This document shows, piece by piece, positions 1 through 8,363 of a stretch of DNA of 64,000 nucleotides. Source of the stretch: Pseudomonas sp. KNUC1026 (GTDB taxonomy: Bacteria; Pseudomonadota; Gammaproteobacteria; Pseudomonadales; Pseudomonadaceae); contig NZ_CP087138.1 in assembly GCF_021650705.1 (NCBI RefSeq), positions 5,076,501 through 5,140,500 on the forward strand, in the 5' to 3' direction. Each line of letters starts with the position of its first letter. Positions within the stretch are counted from its first letter, which is position 1. The translations under genes were made by a program, and so were the position numbers. Under the pieces are notes generated by a model. It did no database searches. It was not told where the DNA came from and saw nothing but the letters and a program-made list of their open reading frames with translations.

Positions 1-153
1 TCGCTGGGGGGCATCGAGCTGAGCGATGTGAACGCCGTGGTGATGCCGGGCATGGGCGACAGCACTGTGCTGCTGGGCATGAGTGCCCTCAAACAACTTG
101 AATTCAACCAGCGCGGCGGCACCTTGCTGCTGCGCCAACATCCGACACCATGA
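1..153 (+). CDS. Retropepsin-like aspartic protease, C-terminal fragment
   Basis: Only the last 50 codons are present. The reading frame is open from base 1 and stops with TGA at 151-153. The residues include an MPGMGDSTVLLGMSALKQLE stretch followed by a short basic tail. This resembles the end of the TIGR02281-type clan AA aspartic proteases, where a 'LLGMSFL' segment closes the retropepsin fold. The catalytic DTG motif would lie upstream and cannot be checked. The gene ends 7 bases before parC and is probably co-transcribed with it. Family assignment rests on this short tail only. Confidence 0.55.
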   Translation, partial: SLGGIELSDVNAVVMPGMGDSTVLLGMSALKQLEFNQRGGTLLLRQHPTP

Positions 154-160
154 GGCTTGC

Positions 161-2418
161 ATGAGCAATTCCCTGGACCTCAGCCTGGATGGCGTAGAAC
201 GCCGCTCCCTGGCTGACTTCACTGAACAGGCCTACCTGAACTACTCCATGTACGTGATCATGGACCGCGCGTTGCCGCACATCGGCGACGGCCTCAAGCC
301 TGTGCAGCGGCGCATCGTGTACGCCATGAGCGAGTTGGGCCTGGACGCCGACGCCAAGCACAAGAAGTCCGCGCGTACCGTGGGCGATGTGCTGGGTAAG
401 TTCCACCCCCACGGCGACTCGGCCTGCTACGAAGCCATGGTACTGATGGCGCAGCCGTTCAGCTATCGCTACACCCTCGTCGACGGCCAGGGCAACTGGG
501 GCGCGCCAGACGATCCGAAGTCGTTCGCTGCGATGCGCTACACCGAAGCGCGGCTGTCGCGCTATTCCGAAGTGCTGCTCAGCGAGCTGGGGCAGGGCAC
601 GGCCGACTGGGTGCCTAACTTCGACGGCACCCTCGACGAGCCCGCTGTGCTGCCCGCACGCCTGCCCAACATCCTGCTCAACGGCACCACCGGCATCGCT
701 GTGGGCATGGCCACCGACGTGCCGCCGCACAACCTGCGTGAAGTCGCCGCCGCCTGCGTGCGACTGCTCGACGACCCCAAGGCCACGGTCGAGCAGCTGT
801 GCGAGCATATTCCCGGCCCCGACTACCCCACCGAAGCCGAGATCATCACGCCGCGCAGCGAGCTGCTGAAGATCTACGAAAGTGGCCGCGGTTCGGTGCG
901 CATGCGCGCGGTCTACCGGGTCGAGGACGGCGATGTCGTCGTCACCGCACTGCCTCACCAGGTGTCGGGCGCCAAGGTGCTGGAACAGATCGCCGCGCAA
1001 ATGCAGGCCAAGAAGCTGCCGATGGTTGCCGACCTGCGCGATGAGTCCGACCACGAAAACCCTTGTCGCATCGTCATCATTGCCAGGTCCAACCGGGTGG
1101 ACGTCGAGGCGCTGATGCAGCACCTGTTCGCCACCACAGACCTGGAAAGCAGCTACCGGGTGAACGTCAATATCATCGGCCTGGATGGCCGCCCGCAGCT
1201 CAAGAATCTGCGCGCGCTGCTGCAGGAATGGCTGGAGTTCCGCCTGCGCACCGTGCGCCGCCGGCTGCAATTCAGGCTGGACAAGGTCGAGCGCCGCCTG
1301 CACCTGCTCGACGGTTTGCTGGTGGCCTACCTGAACCTGGATGAAGTGATTCACATCATCCGCACCGAGGACCACCCCAAGGCCCGGCTGATCGAGCGCT
1401 TCGCACTCTCGGAAATCCAGGCCGACTACATCTCGACACCCGCCTGCGGCAGCTGGCGCGCCTGGAAGAGATGAAGATCCGCGACGAGCAGGATGCGCTG
1501 GTCAAGGAGCGCGAAAGCCTGCTGGCGCTGCTGGGCAGTGAAGCCAAGCTCAAGAAGCTGGTGCGCAGCGAACTGATCGCCGACGCCAAGACCTACGGCG
1601 ACGACCGCCGCTCGCCGATCGTCGAGCGTGCCGAAGCCCGCGCCTTGGCCGATAACGAGCTGATGCCCACGGAGCCTGTGACCATCGTGCTGTCGGAGAA
1701 GGGCTGGGTGCGCTGCGCCAAGGGTCACGACATCGATGCGACAGGGCTCTCCTACAAGGCGGGCGATGGCTTCAAGCTGAGCGCTCAGGGCCGTTCCAAC
1801 CAATTTGCCGTGTTCATCGACTCCACCGGGCGCAGCTATTCGGTCGCTGCGCACACCTTGCCTTCGGCCCGAGGCCAGGGCGAGCCGCTCACAGGGCGGC
1901 TCGCACCGCCGCCTGGTGCGCAGTTCGAATGTGTGCTGATGCCCGATGATCAGGCGCTGTACGTCATCGCGTCCGACGCTGGCTACGGCTTTGTGGTCGA
2001 AGGTGAAGACCTGCAGGCCAAGAACAAGGCCGGTAAAACCCTGGTCAGCCTGCCCAAGGGTGCCAAGGTGATCGCGCCGCAAACCATCGGCGACCGCGAG
2101 AACGACTGCCTGGCGGCCGTCACCACCGAAGGGCGGTTGTTGGTGTTCCGCATCGCCGACCTGCCGCAGCTGGCCAAAGGCAAGGGCAACAAGATCATCG
2201 GTGTGCCGGGTGACCGTGTGGCCACCCGTGAGGAGTTCGTCACCGGCATCGCGGTACTCGCCCAGGGCGCAACGCTTGTGCTACAGGCTGGGAAGCGTAC
2301 GCTGTCGCTCAAGGGTGATGACCTCGAGCACTACAAAGGCGAGCGCGGCCGGCGCGGCAACAAGCTGCCGAGGGGGTTCCAGCGTGTGGACGCATTGACG
2401 GTGGAAAAAACCGCCTGA
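161..2418 (+). CDS. parC: DNA topoisomerase IV subunit A (one frameshift)
   Basis: Cleavage-religation subunit of topoisomerase IV, which decatenates daughter chromosomes together with ParE. The N-terminal part carries the winged-helix/tower core with HPHGDSACYEAM; the quinolone-determining residues are wild type (Ser87, Glu91). The catalytic tyrosine is Tyr127 in AAMRYTEARLS. The C-terminal beta-propeller follows. The ATG at 161 gives the usual MSNSLDLSLDGVERR start. A single C is missing near 1432: 'ADYI' should continue 'LDTRLRQLARLEEMK', but the frame is lost and resumes one base over. With that base restored the protein is 752 residues, the normal length. The gene is essential, so I take this as a sequence error, not a pseudogene. 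Confidence 0.96.
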
Positions 2419-2491
2419 GCGGGGCCAGGTCAACGAAAGGCACCATCGGTGGCGCCTGGTTGGCCGATCAGCCCTTGAGCACTGGAGAAAT

Positions 2492-2524
2492 GGCGCATAT
2501 TCGCGGATGATATGCGCCTTTGTT
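2492..2524 (+). terminator. Rho-independent terminator after parC
   Basis: A perfect 9-bp stem (GGCGCATAT at 2492-2500 with ATATGCGCC at 2510-2518) around a 9-base loop, followed by a TTTGTT tail. It lies 73 bases after the parC stop and before the next gene on the same strand. A weaker hairpin sits at about 2438-2458. Confidence 0.7.
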
Positions 2525-2598
2525 ACGGCAGATTGCTCTGCCGCTTCTTCTTGTAGCTATGGCACTGCGGCGTTCAACGTTATTGCCGCCTGGATGAA

Positions 2599-3303
2599 AT
2601 GATGACCTTGTTGCGTCTTCCTATGGTGATGGTACTGGCGGGGCTGCTGGGCCTTGCCGGTTGTAGTTCACAGCGCCCCGCCGCGCTCTATCAGCTGGAC
2701 AGCGGCAATCCGGGCCAGCCTCGGCAGGCCGGCATGGCTGTGCTGCTGGGGCCCGTGTCGGTGGCCGATTACCTGCAGCGTGAAACGCTGCTCCAACGCC
2801 AGCCGGACGGCAGCCTGAGAGCCTCAACCGAAGGGCGTTGGGCCGGTAGCCTGTCATCGGATATCGACCAATTGCTGCTGCGCCAACTGGCGTGGCGGCT
2901 GGACAGCCAGCGCATCATGCTGGCGCCGACCGCGAACAATTTCACGCCGGATGTGCAGGTGCTGTTGTCGATTACACGGCTCGATTCAGGCAGTGATCAA
3001 CCTGCCGTTCTGGATGCACAGTGGCGCCTGATCGACCGCCGTGGCCAGGTGCGCGACAACAAGATCGTTCACCTTGAGGAGAAGCATGCCGGCAGCGCTG
3101 CGGCGCAGGTGCAGGCTCAAGGTGTTCTGTTGCAGCGCCTTGCCGAGCAGTTGAGTGCGTCGCTCAAGCCGCTGGGCAACCAGGCGGTGGCTGACGAGCC
3201 ACGCAAGGCACCGGCTCAGGCCCGCAAGGACGATGCGCCGGAAAAGTCCAAGATCCCGCTGGCGACGCCTATCCGTACCGATATGGAAGTGTTTCGCTTC
3301 TGA
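2599..3303 (+). CDS. pqiC: PqiC/YmbA-family ABC-type transport auxiliary lipoprotein
   Basis: Outer-membrane lipoprotein of 234 residues. The signal peptide ends in a clear lipobox (LLGLAGC, Cys near residue 22). The mature part begins SSQRPAALYQLDSG and contains the 'VLLGPVSVADYLQRETLLQR' segment typical of the PqiC/YmbA (DUF330) family. PqiC works with the MCE protein PqiB and membrane protein PqiA in lipid transport across the envelope, but no pqiA or pqiB is next to it here, so the partner is inferred. The C-terminal third is basic and low in complexity (APAQARKDDAPEKSK). Two tandem ATGs (2599, 2602) could start it. It stands alone between two terminators. Confidence 0.75.
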   Translation: MMTLLRLPMVMVLAGLLGLAGCSSQRPAALYQLDSGNPGQPRQAGMAVLLGPVSVADYLQRETLLQRQPDGSLRASTEGRWAGSLSSDIDQLLLRQLAWRLDSQRIMLAPTANNFTPDVQVLLSITRLDSGSDQPAVLDAQWRLIDRRGQVRDNKIVHLEEKHAGSAAAQVQAQGVLLQRLAEQLSASLKPLGNQAVADEPRKAPAQARKDDAPEKSKIPLATPIRTDMEVFRF

Positions 3304-3311
3304 CGTCGGTG

Positions 3312-3340
3312 TTCGCGCGGCAGCGCCGCGCGAATCTCAG
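3312..3340. terminator. Bidirectional terminator between convergent genes
   Basis: Perfect 9-bp stem, TTCGCGCGG (3312-3320) and CCGCGCGAA (3326-3334), with a 5-base loop. It sits between the stop of the PqiC-like gene and the stop of the convergent DedA-PAP2 gene. The flanks are short in T on both sides, so efficiency is uncertain. Confidence 0.55.
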
Positions 3341-4650
3341 TATTCGTAGCGCATCAGTGCGTGCGGCAGTGCATGCGTGGCGCTGAACGCCAGCCAGATC
3401 GCACACACCGGCAGCACCAGCCACCAGGCACGCGCCGGCATGGGTGCGAGCCGGTAGAAGCGTTGGCTCAACGCGAACGATGCCGCGCACATGGTCGCCG
3501 CAAGCAGGGCGCCGGCGATCACATCACTCGGCCAATGCGCGCCCAGGTACACCCGCGAGAAAGCCACCGCCAGCGCCGGCACGCAACCCACCAGGATCCA
3601 GGCCAGGCGCATGCGCGGGGGCTGGCCGCGGCCGGCGAGCAGGGCCAGGGTGAGGCAGAAGGCGAACGTGCCGGAGCTGTGGCCGCTGGGCATGCTGAAG
3701 CTGGTGAGCGGGTCCAGCAGCACTTCGGGCCGCGCTCGCCCGAAGAATGCCTTCAAGACCGTGTTGCCCACTGCCGTGGCAAGCAATGTGCCGCCTGCGA
3801 ACAGCGCGCAGCGCCACTGCCTGGCGATCGCCAGGGCAAGCACCAGCAAGCCGCCCAGAAACAGTTGGGTGCGGAAATCGCCCAGGCGCGTGATCATCAC
3901 CACCACGTGGTCCATGGCCGCACTGCGGTGCTGCTGGATCAGGCCGCTCAAGCCCTGATCGAAGGCATTGAGCCAAGGCCAGCCAATGAGCATGGCCAGC
4001 AGCAGAACGAAAGCGGCGCCCGATACCAGCAAGATCGTGCGAGGCTTTTGATGCCAGGCGCTGTGAGCGCTCAGGCCTACCAGTGCTGCGATACCGCAGG
4101 CCACCACCGCCGCCTGGGGCCAGAAACCGTCGGGCAGCGGCAGGCGTACGGCAGCGCCTGCCATCCAGCCCGGCATGAGGTACGCCACCGACCAGCCGGC
4201 GGCAGCCAGCAGGCTCACCAGCGCGAAGCGCAGCACGGGCATCTCCAGCATCCCGGCGACCATCGGCAGCATCGGCCGCAGCGGGCCGATGAAACGGCCG
4301 ATCAGCAAGCTGGCGATGCCATAGCGGGTGACATAGCTTTCGGCACCGGAAAGCCACTGCGGATGGGTGCGCAGCCCTGGCAGGTTGCGAATGTTCTGAT
4401 GCAGCCCGCGGCCTATGGCGTACGACAGGGCGTCGCCCAGCAAGCCACCGAGATAGCCCAGCAGCAGCGTTTCGCCCAGGCTCAGGGCGCCGCCGCCGGC
4501 CAGCACGGCAATGGCGAACAGCATCACGGTGCCGGGCACGATGAGCCCGGCGATCGCCAGGCACTCGACGCAGGCAGTGATGAAAACGGCCAGGCCCAAC
4601 CACTGCGGGTGGGCGCCGAGCCAGGCGTTCAGGCTGTCGAGCCAGGCCAT
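3337..4650 (-). CDS. DedA-PAP2 fusion membrane phosphatase
   Basis: Integral membrane protein of 437 residues with two domains. The N-terminal half (about 1-175) is DedA/VTT-like, with the 'GRFIGPLRPMLPMVAGM' segment of that family. The C-terminal half (about 220-410) is a PAP2 phosphatase with all three motifs: KAFFGRARP, SMPSGHSSGTF and SRVYLGAHWPSD. Such fusions are thought to dephosphorylate lipid carriers such as undecaprenyl pyrophosphate or phosphatidic acid, coupled with lipid flipping; the substrate here is inferred. The ATG at 4650 (MAWLDSLNAWLG) is the natural start and overlaps the end of the glycosylase gene upstream by 22 bases, so the two are probably co-transcribed. Confidence 0.85.
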   Translation of the reverse strand: MAWLDSLNAWLGAHPQWLGLAVFITACVECLAIAGLIVPGTVMLFAIAVLAGGGALSLGETLLLGYLGGLLGDALSYAIGRGLHQNIRNLPGLRTHPQWLSGAESYVTRYGIASLLIGRFIGPLRPMLPMVAGMLEMPVLRFALVSLLAAAGWSVAYLMPGWMAGAAVRLPLPDGFWPQAAVVACGIAALVGLSAHSAWHQKPRTILLVSGAAFVLLLAMLIGWPWLNAFDQGLSGLIQQHRSAAMDHVVVMITRLGDFRTQLFLGGLLVLALAIARQWRCALFAGGTLLATAVGNTVLKAFFGRARPEVLLDPLTSFSMPSGHSSGTFAFCLTLALLAGRGQPPRMRLAWILVGCVPALAVAFSRVYLGAHWPSDVIAGALLAATMCAASFALSQRFYRLAPMPARAWWLVLPVCAIWLAFSATHALPHALMRYEY

Positions 4651-5324
4651 AGGGGCATTCCTTCGGTCAATATATGGTAATCGCGGCCTTCGACCTGGCC
4701 CCGGCGAAGCGGGTTCCGGGTGCAATGGCGGGCGTATTCGGCGTCGGCGAAGCGATAAGGCAGGTGTTCGTCACGCCCGCTGGGGATGCCGAGCCTTGCG
4801 GCCTGAATCACCCGGGGTACGGCAATGTCGCAGTCGTCGACATACAAATGATCGAGGTCGAAACGCTGGGCGTCCCAGCGTGGCACCTTCAGGCCTAGCG
4901 CCCTGCACAACAACGTTTGCCCCGCGCAGAGGCGTTCCGGCGCGCGGGGTTTGCCTTGCGCATCGGGATTGTTCAACTGCATCTGGGCCAGGGCATTGGC
5001 ATCGCTGAGCGCGTCCACCCAGGGAAAGCCGGCCTTGATCAGCACGGCGTTGCCCGGCCCATGGGCGCTGAAGTTCAGCGAGTCGCCGCCACGGGCGTAG
5101 TACATGTAGATGTGCCCGCCGTCGAGAAACAGTGCCTTTCGCTTTTCGGTGTAGCCAAGCGAGGCATGGCTGCCCTTGTCGGCCAGGTAGTAGGCTTCGG
5201 TTTCGATGATTCGCGCCGCCAGCCACAGCGAGCCTTGGCGATGGCGGATGACCTTGCCGAGCAAGGCACGCGCCACGCATTGCGCGTCGCGGTCGAAAAA
5301 GGCGTCTGGCAGAGGGGATGGCAC
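4629..5324 (-). CDS. mpg: DNA-3-methyladenine glycosylase (AAG/MPG family)
   Basis: Base-excision repair glycosylase removing alkylated purines. The 231-residue protein shows the AAG-fold signature: ARIIETEAYY near the start, then GHIYMYYARGG and AHGPGNAVLIKAGFPW, and CTRNPLRRGQVEGRDY near the end. The glutamate in IETEAYY is the likely general base, by family knowledge. I chose the GTG at 5324 (VPSPLPDAFFDRD) because the family starts about ten residues before FFDRD; a TTG at 5369 would extend it by 15. It is transcribed away from proA and overlaps the DedA-PAP2 gene. Confidence 0.85.
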   Translation of the reverse strand: MPSPLPDAFFDRDAQCVARALLGKVIRHRQGSLWLAARIIETEAYYLADKGSHASLGYTEKRKALFLDGGHIYMYYARGGDSLNFSAHGPGNAVLIKAGFPWVDALSDANALAQMQLNNPDAQGKPRAPERLCAGQTLLCRALGLKVPRWDAQRFDLDHLYVDDCDIAVPRVIQAARLGIPSGRDEHLPYRFADAEYARHCTRNPLRRGQVEGRDYHILTEGMPLWPGSTA

Positions 5325-5436
5325 GTGGAGTGGCGCTCGGCAGTGGCTAAGGAGCCCCGATGATAGCAATGCGCTGCTGAATTGGCCCTTAACAGAGATT
5401 GTTACAGCTGTTTACCAACCTTCTGCCCGGCAGCGC

Positions 5437-5465
5437 TGGGCGTGGCGCAGCGCTCTCGCTATAAT
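5437..5465 (+). promoter_or_regulatory. Probable sigma-70 promoter of the proA operon
   Basis: A perfect TATAAT lies at 5460-5465, 35 bases before the proA ATG. The -35 position is poor (TGGGCG region), so activity depends on the -10 or on an activator. It is in the 175-base divergent gap between the glycosylase gene and proA. Confidence 0.45.
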
Positions 5466-5499
5466 CAGCCGCTTTCCTTGCAGATCAAGCCCAGATCCC

Positions 5500-6771
5500 A
5501 TGACCGAGTCCGTTCTTGACTACATGGCCCGCCTCGGGCGTGCCGCCCGCGAAGCCTCGCGAGCCATCGCCCGTGCCAGCACCGGGCAGAAGAACCGTGC
5601 GCTGCTGGCCACTGCCGCAGCGCTGGACGCCGCTCGCCCGGAGTTGGCGGCCGCCAACTCACAGGATATGGCCGGCGGCCGCGCCGCTGGGCTCGACCCT
5701 GCGCTGCTCGATCGCCTCGAGCTTACCCCCGCACGCATCGATGGCATGATCGAAGGCCTGCGCCAGGTCGCGGCCTTGCCCGACCCGGTCGGTGCCATCC
5801 GCGACATGAGCTACCGCCCCTCCGGCATCCAGGTGGGCAAGATGCGCGTGCCACTGGGCGTGGTCGGCATCATCTACGAATCGCGGCCCAACGTGACCAT
5901 CGATGCCGCCAGCCTCTGCCTGAAGTCAGGTAACGCCACCATCCTGCGTGGCGGCTCCGAGGCCATTCACTCCAACCGCGCCATTGCCCGTTGCATCGCC
6001 CAGGGGCTGGAGCAGGCCGGCCTGCCGCCCGCGGTGGTGCAGGTGGTCGAAACCACCGACCGCGAGGCAGTGGGTGCGCTGATCACCATGCCCGAGTACG
6101 TCGACATCATCGTGCCCCGCGGCGGCCGCGGCCTGATCGAACGCATCAGCCGCGATGCGCGGGTACCTGTGATCAAGCACCTGGACGGCATCTGCCATGT
6201 CTACGTGTCGGCCTACGCCGATCTGCCCAAGGCTCAGCGCATTGCCTTCCATGCCAAGACCTACCGCTACGGGATCTGCGGAGCGATGGAAACCCTGCTG
6301 GTCAACGAGGTGGTCGCCGAGGCGTTTCTGCCGGCGATGGTTGCGCAGTTCCGTGAAAAAGGGGTCGAGCTGCGCGGTTGCGAGCGCACCCGCGAGATCG
6401 TCGACGTGCAAGTGGCCAACGAGCAGGACTGGAGCACCGAGTACCTGGCGCCGATTCTTTCGGTCAAGGTCGTCGAAGACCTGGACGCGGCCATCGAGCA
6501 CATCAACCACTATGGCTCGCACCACACCGATTCGATCGTGACCGATCACCAGGGCGAAGGGCGGCGCTTTCTCGCCGAAGTGGATTCCGCTTCGGTGATG
6601 CTCAACACCCCGACCTGCTTCGCCGACGGCTTCGAGTATGGCCTGGGCGCGGAAATCGGCATTTCCACCGACAAGATCCACGCGCGTGGCCCGGTCGGCC
6701 TGGAAGGGCTGACCTGCGAGAAGTACGTTGTGATCGGTGATGGCCAGCTGCGCGGTGAGTCCAGCCATTGA
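5500..6771 (+). CDS. proA: Gamma-glutamyl phosphate reductase
   Basis: Second step of proline synthesis: NADPH-dependent reduction of gamma-glutamyl phosphate to glutamate semialdehyde. 423 residues, the usual length, from the ATG at 5500 (MTESVLDYMARLGRAAREAS). An ALDH-superfamily fold is shown by GVVGIIYESRPNVT, NATILRGGSEAIHSN and the catalytic cysteine of YGICGAMETLL (residue 260). The C-terminal ARGPVGLEGLTCEKYV is typical of ProA. First gene of a run proA-nadD-rsfS-rlmH-mrdA-rodA-mltB-rlpA; its stop overlaps the nadD start by three bases. Confidence 0.97.
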   Translation: MTESVLDYMARLGRAAREASRAIARASTGQKNRALLATAAALDAARPELAAANSQDMAGGRAAGLDPALLDRLELTPARIDGMIEGLRQVAALPDPVGAIRDMSYRPSGIQVGKMRVPLGVVGIIYESRPNVTIDAASLCLKSGNATILRGGSEAIHSNRAIARCIAQGLEQAGLPPAVVQVVETTDREAVGALITMPEYVDIIVPRGGRGLIERISRDARVPVIKHLDGICHVYVSAYADLPKAQRIAFHAKTYRYGICGAMETLLVNEVVAEAFLPAMVAQFREKGVELRGCERTREIVDVQVANEQDWSTEYLAPILSVKVVEDLDAAIEHINHYGSHHTDSIVTDHQGEGRRFLAEVDSASVMLNTPTCFADGFEYGLGAEIGISTDKIHARGPVGLEGLTCEKYVVIGDGQLRGESSH

Positions 6772-7430
6772 GCGGGCAGGCAGGCGGGCTCCGGCGCATT
6801 GGAGTATTGGGCGGCACCTTCGACCCGGTGCACATCGGCCACCTGCGCAGCGCGCTGGAGGTAGCCGGTGCGCTGGCGCTCGACGAGCTGCGTCTGGTGC
6901 CCAATTTCCGCCCTCCGCATCGGAGCACGCCACAGGTTGCGCCGGAGCAGCGTTTGCGCATGGTCGAGCTGGCCGTGCAGGGCGCCGCACCGTTGCTGGT
7001 CGACGGGCGGGAGCTGATGCGCGACAAGCCCTCGTATACCGTCGACACCCTGGAGTCGATGCGTGCAGAGCTGGGCGAGCAAGCCCCGTTGTTTCTGTTG
7101 CTGGGCTGGGACGCCTTTTGCGGGTTGCCAGGCTGGCACCGTTGGGAGGCACTGTTGCAGCATTGCCATATCATCGTGCTGCAGCGGCCGGACGCCGATG
7201 TCGAGGCGCCGGAAGCACTGCGCGACCTGCTCGCGGCACGCCAGGTGACCGACCCCAACGCGCTCATCGGGCCTGCCGGCAACATCACGTTCGTCTGGCA
7301 AACGCCCCTGGCGGTGTCGGCCACGCAAATCCGGCAATCGCTTGCCAACGGCCAGTCGGTACGGTTTCTGGTACCCGACGCTGTACTGGCCTACATCGAG
7401 GCTCACGGTCTGTACCGTCAGCCATTGTGA
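6768..7430 (+). CDS. nadD: Nicotinate-nucleotide adenylyltransferase
   Basis: Adenylates nicotinate mononucleotide in NAD synthesis. 220 residues with the nucleotidyltransferase motif GGTFDPVHIGHLRSA near the N-terminus and the C-terminal SATQIRQSL motif. The start is a TTG at 6768 that overlaps the proA stop; it places 11 residues before GVLGGTFDP, matching the family, and no ATG is available. Translational coupling to proA is likely. Confidence 0.95.
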   Translation: MSGQAGGLRRIGVLGGTFDPVHIGHLRSALEVAGALALDELRLVPNFRPPHRSTPQVAPEQRLRMVELAVQGAAPLLVDGRELMRDKPSYTVDTLESMRAELGEQAPLFLLLGWDAFCGLPGWHRWEALLQHCHIIVLQRPDADVEAPEALRDLLAARQVTDPNALIGPAGNITFVWQTPLAVSATQIRQSLANGQSVRFLVPDAVLAYIEAHGLYRQPL

Positions 7431-7485
7431 ATACCGGCGTTGCCCTTAGTGGGCGCGCATTTGAACTGAATACATACGAGTTTCT

Positions 7486-7866
7486 ATGAACAGCAAGAAC
7501 ACCCTGAACAGCGAAGCGCTGGTGCAACTGGCCACCGCCGCACTGGAAGACATCAAGGCACAGGACATCCTCTGCATCGATGTGAAAGAAAAAACCAGCA
7601 TCACCGACTTCATGCTGATTGCCACCGGTACCTCCAACCGCCACGTCAATTCGATGATCGAACACGTGCGCGAGAAGGTGAAGGCCCAAGGTGTGCAGCC
7701 GTTGTCCGAAGAAGGCCGTGGCGACAGCGACTGGGTACTGCTGGACCTGGGCGATGTGGTGGTGCATGTGATGACCTCCGCCGCGCGCCAGTTCTACGAC
7801 CTGGAACGCCTGTGGCAGGGTGCCGAGCAGAGCCGCGCCGCCCACGGCCCTGACGAACAAGCCTAA
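7486..7866 (+). CDS. rsfS: Ribosome silencing factor
   Basis: RsfS/Iojap-family protein of 126 residues. It binds ribosomal protein L14 and blocks subunit joining when nutrients are scarce, by family knowledge. Diagnostic segments are DIKAQDILCIDV, SITDFMLIATGTSNRHV, GDSDWVLLDLGDVVVHVM and ARQFYDLERLW. Fifty-five bases separate it from nadD; rlmH follows 11 bases after the stop, so this is one operon. Confidence 0.96.
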   Translation: MNSKNTLNSEALVQLATAALEDIKAQDILCIDVKEKTSITDFMLIATGTSNRHVNSMIEHVREKVKAQGVQPLSEEGRGDSDWVLLDLGDVVVHVMTSAARQFYDLERLWQGAEQSRAAHGPDEQA

Positions 7867-7877
7867 GCGCCGCTGCC

Positions 7878-8345
7878 GTGCGTATTCGTCTGATCGCGGT
7901 GGGCTCGCGCATGCCCGGCTGGGTTGAGCAGGGCTGGCAGGAGTACGCCAAGCGCCTGCCCTCCGAGCTGCCCCTGGAGCTGGTGGAAATCCCGCTGACC
8001 ACGCGTGGCAAGAACGCTGACGTGGCGCGGATGATCCGCCAGGAAGGCGAAGCCATGCTGGCCAAGGTGCAGCCCGGCGAGCGTGTGGTCACCCTGGAGG
8101 TGCACGGCAAGCCTTGGAGCACTGAGCAACTGGCCGTGGAGCTGGACCGCTGGCGGCTGGACGCGCGCACCGTGAACCTGATGGTCGGCGGCCCAGAGGG
8201 GCTGGCGCCTGAAGTGTGTGCCCGGGCCGAGCAGCGCTGGTCGCTATCGCCGCTGACGTTGCCGCACCCGTTGGTGCGCATCCTGATCGGCGAACAGATC
8301 TACCGCGCCTGGACCGTGCTGTCCGGGCACCCCTATCACAAATAA
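7878..8345 (+). CDS. rlmH: 23S rRNA pseudouridine-1915 N3-methyltransferase
   Basis: SPOUT-class methyltransferase of 155 residues that methylates pseudouridine 1915 in helix 69 of 23S rRNA. The start is GTG at 7878 (MRIRLIAVGSRMPGWV). The SAM-binding trefoil knot is shown by LMVGGPEGLAPEV and the C-terminal HPLVRILIGEQIYRAWTVLS and HPYHK end, all family-typical. It sits between rsfS and mrdA, as usual in Pseudomonas. Confidence 0.97.
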   Translation: MRIRLIAVGSRMPGWVEQGWQEYAKRLPSELPLELVEIPLTTRGKNADVARMIRQEGEAMLAKVQPGERVVTLEVHGKPWSTEQLAVELDRWRLDARTVNLMVGGPEGLAPEVCARAEQRWSLSPLTLPHPLVRILIGEQIYRAWTVLSGHPYHK

Positions 8346-8363
8346 CGCCATGCGCAGCGTGCG

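Noticed and set aside
104..1375. 423-residue open frame antisense to parC
   Set aside because: It mirrors the high-GC codon pattern of parC, has no recognisable domain and no ribosome site. It is a shadow frame.
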